From Climacium dendroides (Eukaryota > Streptophyta > Bryopsida > Hypnales > Climaciaceae), in assembly GCA_950106755.1 (NCBI GenBank), contig OX467083.1, positions 23,431,029-23,495,028 on the forward strand: a stretch of DNA of 64,000 bases, in the 5' to 3' direction. Positions 11,533 through 23,300 of this stretch are shown here, in pieces (positions within the stretch are counted from its first letter, which is position 1; the number at the start of each line of letters is the position of its first letter). The position numbers and the translations under genes are program-made. The notes below the pieces were generated by a model. The model searched no databases. It was not told where the DNA came from and saw only the letters and a program-made list of their open reading frames with translations.

Positions 11533-14500
11533 ATGGCTATGGTGCAGGGAATGCAGACTGTGCTCTACAGTCATATTCGGCAGTTGCAACCTCCCCACTT
11601 GCTTAGTGATTTCAGTAGCAATTTCAATACATGTAGGGGTGACTATGTGGGTAAACCAAAAGATTTCAGTTATGAAGAAAGGAAACAGAGGTTGACGCGT
11701 ACTAGGGCACACGGACTGCGATTACCTCCACCATCTCGCAGGAATTGGCATTCAATTGGCCCCGTTTATTGTATGAAAACAAGTGAAGTGGAGCAAGAAG
11801 GCAAGAACTTGGATCCTGTTCCTGCTCCTGCTGCTCCTAAAGGGACAGAGGACTGGGCTGTGAAGAAGGGTTTGAGTGCTCTTGATGCCTACTTCGACAA
11901 GCTCCATGCCAGCAGGGTGGAGGAGCCTCCTAATGAAACTACAGCCCACTCGCAAGGAACAACTAATGGGGTGAATGTGCCTGTTCAACCGCCTTCCAGC
12001 ACAGGGTCGGTTCCAAGTAGTCAGAATTCTTCAGGAGCTTTGCAGACAGGAAACGTGACGAAGGATCGTGTAGAAGAAAGCCATGATGAAAAAACTGTAG
12101 GGGGTCTTAATGCACTGGATTCGTATTTCACCAAGCTTCGGCCCAGTAAACCTGGAAAAGGTGATCCAGATGATGCCTGTCACTGCTTTCCGAAATCTTG
12201 GATTGTCAATCTTGATATGGTCTGCTTCTCGAGAAAATGAGAAAAATTAGGTTTCCGATGATTGCATGCTAAATCGTTTTTTTTGCAGTTGCCAATTCGG
12301 ACGAGGATGTAAAGAAAGCCTTGCATGGGGAGATTGAGCAAGCAGTTCAAGAGAACAAAGAAGGCTTATATAAGGAAGAAGACAAGAAAGTAAACATAAA
12401 GATTATATCGAACTCCCCTGTAGAGGAAGAGGAAGCAGAATATAGAGAACTTATGGAAGAGCTGGAAAAGGCCCTTGAGCAACAAGCTGCATCGGGAGAT
12501 ACATTAGACAGGGAGGACCTCCTACCTGGTTCCTCTTGGGGCTTGCAAGCTGGCAATTCCAACTCTTATGTTGTGTAAGCTCTGAAACCCTCTCTTACCG
12601 TTTGTACTACTTGCACACTGTTCGTTGAGAATGTGCAATGTTTCCTACCCTCAAAAGCCCAAGGATATATGGTTTTCATATGACCAAGTCGATCGATTAT
12701 ACTTTGAAGAATATAATTCAACTGGGGTCAAATTTTATATCACCAGAATCAGTGAAGAACATTGCACGTCTTGTTCAAAAATCAGTAAACTTGGACTAAA
12801 GAAGTTCCCGTGCGACCTACTCGAAAGAATAGGAGGTCCGATTTGGGTTTCTTGGTCCCCATTTTAGGGGTTGAACCGGCCAAATCAGGTGGCTGTAGGT
12901 TAATGTGACCTTGTACTAAATACCCTGCTCTCTAGAGGCTCTGTTGTGACAGTCTTCCTTATGTGTCGTTCAGAAGCATGGAAATGTGAAATCTGGTCTT
13001 GGCGTTCCACAAGTGGTCGAAGCTTCACAACAACATGATCTGAATGCAATTCTACCTGCAGGAATGGCTTGGTGGCTTTGAATATCGCCGTCTACTTATT
13101 CGGTTTGGCGAGTCCGCTGGAGGTGCCGGGTATGGTAGATGCTTCTCTTCCTTTCTTGTATGGAGCAAAAGTGAACGAGCTCATCGTTAATGGAGAGTGG
13201 TGGCGTCTAATTACCCCAACTTTTCTGGTAATTGTGACTGCCCTGCCCTGCCCTGTCCTTGCTTTGACTATCCCATGGGTACCGTGATATGGTGATCTAG
13301 AGTGAATAGTCATCTAGGATTTGGGTGGAAAATTGAATTCTAGATGCAACGAACTTTTTACAGATGCAATTTAAGTATACTAACTTATTATTGTTTCCGT
13401 GGGAGTACAGCATTCGGGTCTCTTGCACTTAGGTTTGAGTACTTGGGCATTGCTTGAATTCGGGCCAGCTGTCGAAAGTGCGTATGGAACTTTAGGGTTT
13501 TCCATGATCTACGTGATTGGCGGGTTGTATGGAAACCTTTTGAGCTTCTTCCACACACCTCAAGGCACTGTTGGCGGCACTGTAAGTTATCTATGCATGT
13601 CTCCTGTGACATTACTTGTTGGCCGATTGTATTCCTCCCAGTGTTGTGGCAATTGTCAGTAACAGCCAAGAATTTTCTACTCTTCAGGACCGACTGATCA
13701 GAATGTAAGAAGGATTAAAATGCGTAACCAGTATTCCTTAGTCTTTAATTTTTAACAGTTCTGCAACTTCATGTATTCCTTTGCTACGGAAACAACCTGG
13801 TGTAACTGATCATGTGATTGGTTTGGACAGGGTCCCATTTATGCCCTTATGGCTACCTGGATGGTCTACCTATTGCGCAACCGAGAGATTATTGGATTGG
13901 ACGTGGCAGGTGACATGGTTCGGAAAGTTGTCATCTTTACTGCAATCACTTACGCATTGTGCAACTCCTTCCCTGTTGATGACTGGTAAGTCGATCTCTT
14001 AATTTTGTACCCAGTTAACTGGAGGAAACTCCTTTCCTATTTATTCAATTAATTTACGTGAACTTATGCAATTGAGTTAGATGTAAGTGATGCAAGAGAT
14101 TTTTATTTTTTATTTTTCAATAATTATTTCCGTACTCTCACCCCCTTTTTGTGTCCATATCCGCCGAAGGGGAGAGACTAATCAATGTTCTGAAAATTGG
14201 AAGGTTCTTTTGCCCGATGAAAATGAGACACAGTAGCATGTTGGAGCCCATCATTCTATACAATGAAATTGCTGAGAAGAATTGACGTGTGGTTGTAGTT
14301 TTCATGACAATTTATGATTGTCGAATGGAGTTTTAAAATTTTCAATCCATGAGGATCATATTGAAGATTGTACTTGGGATCATGTGAAACAAGACATGGA
14401 AATTATGCATTTCAATTTGAGGCAGAGGCACTTGCAATTAGCTACTGATTTTGTGATCCTCAATGGCTGTTCTCTGATTATTTTTTTATTTTCGACTGTG

Positions 14501-14789
14501 GTTGCGCATTTGCAGGACTCATCTGGGAGCAGCAGCAGTGGGTGTGATCTTTGGCCTCCTCACTTGCCCGATGGTGCAAGTGAATCTTCATGTTGAAGAA
14601 GTAGCTGAAAACAACGACGATGACGCAATGGAGTCCTATCTTTTATTAAACGAGGGTCTCCATCCTTACAGGCTCTTTCTTGTGTTTGGCCTTTCCGTGG
14701 CCATCTTTTTTGCTCTCTACAGCGTGGGGGTGCCGTATGCAACCGAGTTCCACTTTCTCCATGGTGGCCTTGGCGATGAGTACTGGTAA
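11533..14789 (+). CDS. RBL9: Chloroplast rhomboid-like protein (RBL9 type), six exons
   Basis: CDS exons are 11533-12160, 12289-12574, 13062-13227, 13411-13581, 13831-13985 and 14516-14789. They join in phase to 559 codons, all with GT-AG introns. The start is the first ATG after an in-frame TGA, in good context (gaccATGG). Residues 1 to about 100 look like a plastid transit region. Two copies of a short motif follow (GLSALDAYFDKL at 113-124, GLNALDSYFTKL at 191-202), then an acidic segment rich in Glu and Lys. The rhomboid fold runs from about 305 to the end: a first membrane segment (NIAVYLFGLASP), the loop GEWWRLITP, TM2 beginning HSGLLHLG (361-368), VGGTGPIYALM (414-424) and THLGAAAVG (470-478). 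Rhomboids are intramembrane serine proteases. Here Thr417 sits where the GxSG serine is expected, and Ser370 replaces the usual TM2 Asn, while His471 is kept. Plant RBL9 proteins share this layout, so the protein is probably a poorly active or inactive plastid rhomboid. Confidence 0.9.
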
Positions 14790-15520
14790 CTTCTCGGTCG
14801 TGAATTATAATTTGGTTTGGAGTTCAAATTGCAAGTGCTACAGCGTTCAAATGTCCAACACATCAGTCTCTCAGCTTGTGAGAGTCAATGGCCTCAATTT
14901 CCATTGATTTCATCATGCCGTGGCGTTCTCTGGATGGTTGCTGCTTATGCGAGGAACTCGATTGGCGAAGTACACGCATATACTAAAAGATTGGCGAAGT
15001 GCCTTGAGATATTATAGTTGGTTGTGCTTTGAAGCTTTGAAATCGCCGACCATTCAATTGGGGGTGGAGTAATAGCTTGTGTAGCACAAGCAGTGCTTGT
15101 AACGTGGAATGTCTACTTTCTGCATATGAGCCAGTGGATATGATGAAATGTTCAGTGGCACAGTGATTAGACTTGCTCCGGATTCTAGTACTATCTTTTG
15201 TTTTGTTTTTGCAGGTGAGTTCTGTTGTTTTTGACCGTTTTGTTCTATTGTGTAGGCGTTGTATTTGTGAGTCATATATTCCTTGACCAACTTGGAATGG
15301 TTCGTTTGTGAAAGAAGAATATAGGATTTAGGAGGGAATCTAGGACCTCTGGTTTCTCCATTGCAAGCCTTTCAACTTATCTGTCTTTGCTAAATCTTGA
15401 ACTCAAGCAATTTGCAAGTGGTTAAGAAAAGCTTATTCTTTTACTGAAGGCATGAGTAATGAACTTCTCAAACTAGAGATGGAAACTAAGTCTTTGGAGG
15501 ATGTTTTATAGGTATATTGT
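14790..15520 (+). other. 3' region of the rhomboid gene
   Basis: About 500 bases after the stop codon keep the moderate G+C of the gene, then composition falls. T-rich tracts ('ctatcttttgttttgttttt' near 15190) could belong to the 3' UTR and polyadenylation region. The exact transcript end cannot be placed. No further coding exon is convincing. Confidence 0.4.
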
Positions 15521-15522
15521 TT

Positions 15523-16184
15523 TTAACCCTTGAATTCCGGGCCTTTTTTGAGCTTCTAGAAATTTGCTCTAAATTGAACAAAAAGCCAACATTTTGATAA
15601 GTTTGTATCAATTTTTTGGAATTGTAACTATACAATCTCTAAAGTTAACATGTTAGAGATAACATGTTAAGACATGTTAAGAGAAAACACAACCATATCA
15701 CTTATGGATTGAAAGATTATAATGTTTGATCATGAGGGTGTTACAACTGCAAAAGTGATTTGAAGTCTTTCAATCTTCTTTTCACATGTCAAATCTAAAA
15801 GGTTGGTTATAAAAAAAATGAGGATAAAGGGCCTAACACGCAAAATCTTAATCAATTTATGACTTTTCAAAGTCTACTCTATAATTTTTTTAAATGAATT
15901 TCTAATGTGATTTTTTCTTCAAATTCTAGCATATTTGAGCTCATTTTCAAAAGCCCTCAACACTATGGAAAGTCAAGATTGCAAATGACCCCCTTGCCCA
16001 AAATCTTGAATAGAAAAATAATAAATAATCATTTTCAAAATTAGATTTTTGATGCTAAAATTAGACTTCAAAAGAATTTTTTTTGAAAGTAGAAACTACT
16101 AAAAATGAAAACTTTGATAGATTTTATTTAGCTTCAAAAGATTGTCGACACCAAAATTTGGTACCTTGGACATTTAGGGGTTAA
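15523..16184. repeat. Dispersed repeat with TTAACCC edges, family I, copy 1
   Basis: The block opens with TTAACCCTTG and closes with 'catttaggggttaa', so the ends are roughly complementary. Its interior ('attataatgtttgatcatga', 'ttttcaaaattagatttttg', 'ggtaccttggacattta') matches a second copy at about 60600-61066 in the same orientation. No coding sequence. Confidence 0.6.
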
Positions 16185-18800
16185 ATAACTAAATAGTAGA
16201 AGTGTAAAATTTTCATATGTATTACTCCCTTTGTCCCATTAAACAACTCTAAATTACATACAATTCATATACCACTAAAAAGTTCATTTGTTGATTTCAA
16301 TCATTGAGTAAACAAGTTAAGCTATCAAGGAACATTCTTCTCCTAGCAAGCTTGGCCTTGCCCACAAAAAACCCACCTTGTACTTGTTGCTTCTATAAAC
16401 AACAATGATTACTTGGGCGCTATGAAGATTTGCTTACTAGGATGTGATATAGTAAGCTAAATTTTTGCTCCACAACTGTAACACTGTGCTCTGAGGCCAA
16501 CATTCCTTAACTAAAACATGATCTCTTGCAATCCAATTTCTATATCTAAATTATAAATTCCTAATCTACTTCAATACTAAGCAACAAATTTAGAAGGTGG
16601 ACTAGCAATTTGGATGTGGACCAGGTTTCTTCTATTGAAACTAGCACTAAATTCCAAAGACGAACTTGCAATCTAGCTAGAAGCCAATTTTCCTTGTTGT
16701 AGGTATTCTGGATAGGAAGGGAATATCAGGAATCCCATTATTGTCAACATTTTGGAAATTGACCATTCATGAGTGGGTTAGGTTTCCTTGTTGTAGATAT
16801 TTTAAATATTTCTAGAATCTCATTGTTGCCACCAACCTTTAAATCATCAAAAATGATGAGTTGGCAACATTCATGGACTATGCTAAAAAATATAATACTT
16901 TTCTCATGGATTTTAGATGTCTAAATGATGGTGCCTAAGCTAAAAATTTTGCATAGATCTAGAGGATGGATTATTGGGTTTTGAATGCATGTATCATTGG
17001 TACTAAGACTGAAAATACAATTAATTCCTAAAAAAATTTGGAGTTTTTTAGTGGAATGGAGGGAGTATCTACCAAAGTCAAAGAATCATACTTTCAAGAA
17101 GTCATACAAATTTTTCTTCCATGGAGTCTATGTGGTGCAATATTTTCTATACTTATTACATGTGATATATAATGGTATATACCAATTTTGTTTATTTTCA
17201 TTTAGAAACAATATAAACCCTCCTTTCTTATCAAATTTGAGATAATACATAAAATTGAAAAAATATCTTGACTATCTATTGGAAAAAGGGAAGTAGAAAT
17301 TTCAAAGATTTTAATGATTAAGAGAAAAGTTCAAAATTTTTATATTAAAAACAATGTATAAAATGTCAGCATTTATTATTTCTATCTATTAGGAGAGATT
17401 TAAAACTTTTGAAAGTGCAAAAGTTATGAAGCAATATTGTTAGCTTTGAATTATTGGTCCCAACACAACACTTTGAAAATTCATAATTCATTCATTTAAT
17501 GTTGAAATAATGTATGTTGAAGTATATTGAACTGCTTTTACAATTGCCAATAAAATTCAATAATAATAATAAAATATGTTTAATTATAGTGACAATGCTC
17601 AATTATATTTAATGACAATTACAAGTTCATATAATTTACTTCTTGTATATTGTAATAAAATTGTATTTCTATCCATATAGGAATAGTGACACTACAATCA
17701 AAAAGTTAAAGGGCAAATATAAAAGAGGTATTTTGTGAAATCAACTATAGCGTATTGGGGTCATCATTATTAAGAATTGATTGTTTATATTTTATAGAAC
17801 AAAGAGTTGGAGTTAATGGAATAACGACGTTTTAAGATTTAAAAATAGGATTTTAAAATTTTCAATGCATAAAGATGAAGGATGGCATTGATGATCATAA
17901 GAGGCATACAAAAGAAACTTTCTAATAGTTACAAATTTGATTTACAAAAATCCAAATGTTTACAATTAAGGTAGTTTTGCTCTAAAAACGATCATGTTTT
18001 AAATGTGACCCCTATTTAGAAATGAGTGACACGTTGCTTGAAATATCTATTACTATTAATGATGAGTTATGTAAGCTTAGATGATTACTTTAAGGAGAAG
18101 CTACCTTAGGTACCTTTTTTCTGACACAAATGAAATGGAATTTCATTGCAAAGAATAGAAGTTACTTGTTTTTCATTATTCTTGCAAATGTTATTTTTCC
18201 TTTGATTCTCTTTATGTTATATGGCTATAGAGAATTGAAATTCATTTTGGAAAAATACACTTGCAATATCTAATAATAGTGGCCTAAGGTGTAATTTTAC
18301 AAAAGCATGAAATAATTGGGTAACAAAAATTGAAATTGTCATGAGGTTGGATTCATAATACTATAGCCTAAGGTCACCTTCAACAGAATATAAGTTTTTG
18401 AAGGTTGATGATTTTGGAAATTACTAAGCCATTTTGTCAAATCCAAAGAAAATTAACCCTCTCAAGGGAACAAAGTATATTTAAATATAAATTATCAAAA
18501 ATTAACACTTTTTAAGGCAATGACTAAAAAATAATCATTTTTAAAAATCAACCACGCAAATTTGTACTAAACCACCATGGAAATGTGTGGAAACTTGAAT
18601 CACATAGATTAAAAGATTAGAATGTTTTAAGTTTGTGGAATTTTTTTTTCCAACTTTGCCTAATTATAGGATGAGTGAGATTTTCACTCTTTCTAAAGTG
18701 AGATTTTTGTACTAAAGTAGAAAAGTCCATCATGCGCAAAAGATTTACCTAGGAAATGATCTATCACAAACTTTTTTCAACAAATGAAATTTGGGCTACA
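16185..18800. other. AT-rich intergenic DNA, no gene seen
   Basis: Low-complexity A/T-rich sequence with scattered short tracts. No exon with acceptable splice signals or recognisable protein content was found on either strand. Confidence 0.5.
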
Positions 18801-19215
18801 TTAAATTGAGCTAGTGGAGACAATCAATGTGTTAGGTGAGGGTAATGGAGTGATTAGTGACTACAATATGGACTTCTACCTTTTTGAGTGTAAATTTATT
18901 ATAGGAAGTGACTTTTTTTAGGCCTTCATGTTGTGGCTAAATTAGAAAATATTGTAAGTGATTTTAGTGAGTACAATGACTATTATGAATATATTTTTTG
19001 TTGGTTTGGGAATAGTCTAAATACTCTTTTGGGCTAATTGGGCAACAAACTTCAAAAAACATAACAAATTCATTATTTGTCAAAAAAATAATAATAATTT
19101 CAATTACTCTCATTGTTTCTCACACTTGTCTTTATATGGGAAAAAAATTAAAATTTCAACAATAGCATGAGGGCAAATTAGTGTTTCTTCCTATGATGGG
19201 TTGTTCTACCTAACA
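18800..19215 (+). repeat. Dispersed repeat, family C, copy 2
   Basis: Shares 'aatggagtgattagtgacta', 'ttgttggtttgggaatagtc' and 'caattactctcattgtttct' with copy 1 at 1560-1966, in the same order and orientation. It ends in 'ggttgttctacct'. Non-coding. Confidence 0.6.
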
Positions 19216-20340
19216 CATTTATAGTTTTTCTTTTTACATTTGCATTCTTTATTATGTTAATTACATATCTATCAAATTTCAAAAGTACAGGAATTTTGTG
19301 TATGTTGTCCAGAGCTACCAAAATTAGAAAAGAAAATTATATTCCCACCAAAGAAGTATATGTTTATACCTTGCATCAAAGAAATTTGAACTTTGGACCA
19401 AAATTGACTTTGTGCACAACTATTTGAGATTTCTTATGTACATTCAATGGTCACTCGGTCCCTTGTGGGTTAAATATAAAGAAAGACAAAATGTTAAAAA
19501 ATATAGTTATGCACCTTGATCCCAGGACATATCTACTAAATAATGAAGAATCCAAATCCATTCCTTTAACTTAAGAGCAAGTTGGGATGCTATGAAAAGT
19601 AATGAGTTCATTAAAGTCATGACTATTACATTCATATGCAATGAAGAAAACCATTCAATTTCCAAGACTATTTGAAGCATTGCCAAAAGTTCAAAAAAAT
19701 TATTTAATAATTGTCAAATAATTTATTAATTAAATAATGAACTACCAAACTAGCCCTTCCAATTTTAAATAACTATTCAACAAAAATGCACCAAAGGTAA
19801 CTTCATACTATGATATATACTTGAACCTATGGTGCCAAATCCCCAATTTATGTAGGAGAGAAAAAATCTTGAAGTCAATGGTTTATAATGGTACAAAGTA
19901 GAAAAAATGTACAAAACTTTTAATCCAAGATTGCATATGTTCAAAAGTGAACTGAACTTGTACACTTTTATTATTGGGGAAAATTATAAAATTGGATTAA
20001 AAAATACAAATGTGTTTATTGAATTCATAATAAATGCTCCATTACAACATAAAGTAACACAAAAGAACATCATTTTTTAAAGTTTTTCATTAAACGATTG
20101 TTACCAATATTATAAACTAATGTTGAATAAAAGTTGGCCAAACTACAAGAAAATTATGCTAGAAATTTTGTTCTATATTGTAATAGAAACTCTAGTACAA
20201 TAAATTCATCATTACAATGCACAATGTCTTGATAACATTTGTATTACAAAACTAATCTAATACTCGGATTGGAATATCCATCATGGGCCATACCTTATGT
20301 GCTAATGAATGGTTAAGAAAATTAGTTCAAGTCATTTAAG
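19216..20340. other. AT-rich DNA downstream of the TEX47-like gene
   Basis: No exon or element boundary is recognised. This stretch lies 3' of the proposed last exon of the minus-strand gene at 20353 and may hold its 3' UTR. Nothing in the sequence fixes the polyadenylation site. Confidence 0.4.
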
Positions 20341-20352
20341 CATTGCTTTAAA

Positions 20353-23300
20353 TCACCAAGCAAAGAAATTGACATCATCGATAGTCATCTTCATCAAAAT
20401 ATTCCAATGCTTTTAAAGAAAAGAACACTACAAGAGAAAGGGGTGTTTTAAGTAGTGTCCTAGACATCACGTCTTTTAAGTAACATCATTTAAGTAAGTT
20501 TTTAAGTAAAAATTTTCTAAGAAGACAGTCTTTTTAGTAAAATTTTACTTAAAGACTTACTTAAAAGACGTGATGTCTAGGACACTACTTAAAACACCCC
20601 TTTCTCTTGTAGTCGAATTAGAGTCTTTCCTATTATAATGCAAATTCATAGACAAGATATAAATTACAAAAATGCATGAAATAATGTAACATGGTAATAT
20701 AATTTAAGATAAAAGGTGGTTTAAATTTATAAATGAATAAAATATAAACAACCAGTTGAAAAAGGATATCAGAATCAAATGACACAACTGGTGGTTCTGT
20801 CATAAGTTGCCAAAAATCATTTAATTTCGGAGTTTTCTCAGCTTGTATTACTGTCAATGTATAGTTTGTATCCTATAAGTTACTAGCAATCAATAGGATT
20901 ATAATACATTATATATTATGAATGAAAAATTATATAGAAAACATGCAAAATTGAAAATATTTATGAAAGTGCATATTTGTGGGATAGGCACTTGAAGAAA
21001 TATTAGGATCTTAAACATGTATTAATATTTTAAATATCTTTACAAAAATAAAAATATAATCAACGATTATTTTACTCCTATGTAATTGAGGGACTATTTT
21101 GTATTTAAAACATGTTTGATTACTTGTTCAACTTCAAGCAAGTATTTTAGGCATGAAAACCTTTATATTTCTAAAAATTGCATATTGTATTAGGCTTTTT
21201 CATATTTTATATATGGTAAAAACAGCCCATTGTGGTTAGAATGAGGAGTTTGACATCATCTTGTTATTGAAATTTTTCAATTTTTTTCCCACATTAGTAC
21301 AAGTGTGAGAAACAGCAAGTGCAATTGAACTTAAATTGTTTTAGCAAAGCATGAATTCACTAGGAATTTTTGAAGTGTTTAGCCCAAAAGAGTCTATAGA
21401 CTATCTCATAACCATCAAAATCTGAATCTATAATGCTCATCTCACTACCTAATGCAGTCAAAATATTTTCTATTATGAAAGGCCAAAAAAATCAATTTTT
21501 ACAATGAACTTCACATTGAAAAATCAGAAGTTCCTAATGAGGTCAGTGTTCACTCCATTGTTGTCATGTAAAACATGCATTGTGGCTCACTTCTCACATA
21601 CTAAAAAAAAACCCTACAATGGGTCATTTCCTAGGCGACCATAATGGGTCATTTGACCGCAATGGGTTGTTTTACCTTACATTAAAAGAGGTTTGAAGGC
21701 TTGAAAGGGCCATTTTAGGTTTGTTTCCTAGGCTGGAAACACATTAGAATATTTAAATAATTAAAAACAGTTTTAAATAATTTTAAAAAATACTAAAATA
21801 TTAATTAATTAATATTATTTGACATGGCATGGTCATAGCCATGTCAAATTGCTAATTTGATAAAGTTCCCCGCAATCTTCTTTTGCCTTCAAAACTCTTC
21901 TAATGTCATGTTCTAAACTAAGATAAAAAATTCAAAAAAACTCCCAAAGATTTAAAAATATCTAATACTATTATATTATAGAAGTTTTGATATATTTTCA
22001 ATACTAATAATTAAAATTTTTAATTAATGAAAGGAAATAGCATATTTTGGGTCACTACTATATTACCTTATCATTTTCATACATTGTTATATACTTTTTC
22101 ATAATAATTTTTTTTAAATCCAATTTTATTATTTAAAAATTTTAAAAATTGAATGGAAAATTTTCAATATTCAAAGTTTTGATTGTTGATCCATTACTAA
22201 ATTCTACGTTTTTAATTAATGAAGCATTTGAGAGGCCTTGTTTTAAATCAATATGACATTCTATCATTTATATAAATTATTAAAAACGTCTAAATCAAAT
22301 GCTCTCGAATTTATTTGATAAAGAAATAATGATCCATGGAGATTCTTGAAGTTAAATTAAGTTAACATTTTTTCAATAATTGTTAAAAATTGTTTGAACT
22401 TGATACATTTAATAGATATTAACATGTTTCAATATAAAACTTGTCAAAATTATCTGTTTTTTATTTTATTTTTCTTGAAATTTTTTTATTTAAAATCTTC
22501 AAATCCTATTAAACTTTGCAAACTTAAAGAAATTTTGAACAAAATCTAACAAAACGTAGTCAAAATATGAAGGAAACTATTAACAATGGAGTTTGTACTA
22601 CTATAGTAGTATACACTAGAGTTAATTGTAAAGTTGTCTACAATTTATACAAGGATTACTAGAGCCTCAAAGATGCCATATTTAACTACTTTTGGACTTT
22701 TCAGGGAATTTTGAACTTTGTCCAACGGGAGATCTCCGGTTGTCATAGATATCTAAAATCTAAACTTGTTGTATATTTTTCAAACCACCTAGTCCAAAAT
22801 CTATATCATATCTAGATTCCTAAAATCTATAGAAATCAAAATCTACAACTGTCTTAGATGTCCCTTTACCAATTTTGGACTTTGCAAAGTCCAAAAGTAG
22901 TTAAATATGGCATAAAGGTGGCTTGACAAAGAATAGTATAAAAGTGACTTGTTGAAACATGACACAAAACTCCATTAGATACCAATTTTAATGCATCAAA
23001 GAATTTTGTCTTGTATTTTTTTTAATATCCTCAAACTTTGTCCTTTGGTCCTTCATTTTCAAACACTTTAAGATTAGCTCTATAATCTAAATGTTATTTT
23101 TTTTTAATTTTTTGAAGATATTTGTAGTGACTGATAAAGAGATTGAAAATGACATGACTTCCTATTGAATGTGACACATTTATTGTAATGATGTAAGATA
23201 TACAAGCCCAATGTGGATGCAAATTGGAATAAGCCACTATGTACAAAATTGTACTAGTGGTGTACATTTCAAAGTGCAAGAGGTACATTGATAGTACAAT

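Noticed and set aside
12161..12240. Read-through of rhomboid exon 1 to a stop at 12240
   Set aside because: The donor AAAAG|GTGATC at 12161 restores the frame into exon 2; the read-through sequence is not conserved-looking.
12625..12867. 80-codon frame inside the rhomboid locus
   Set aside because: It lies in intron 2. Exons 2 and 3 join in phase without it to give the conserved YVVNGLVALNIAVYLF segment.
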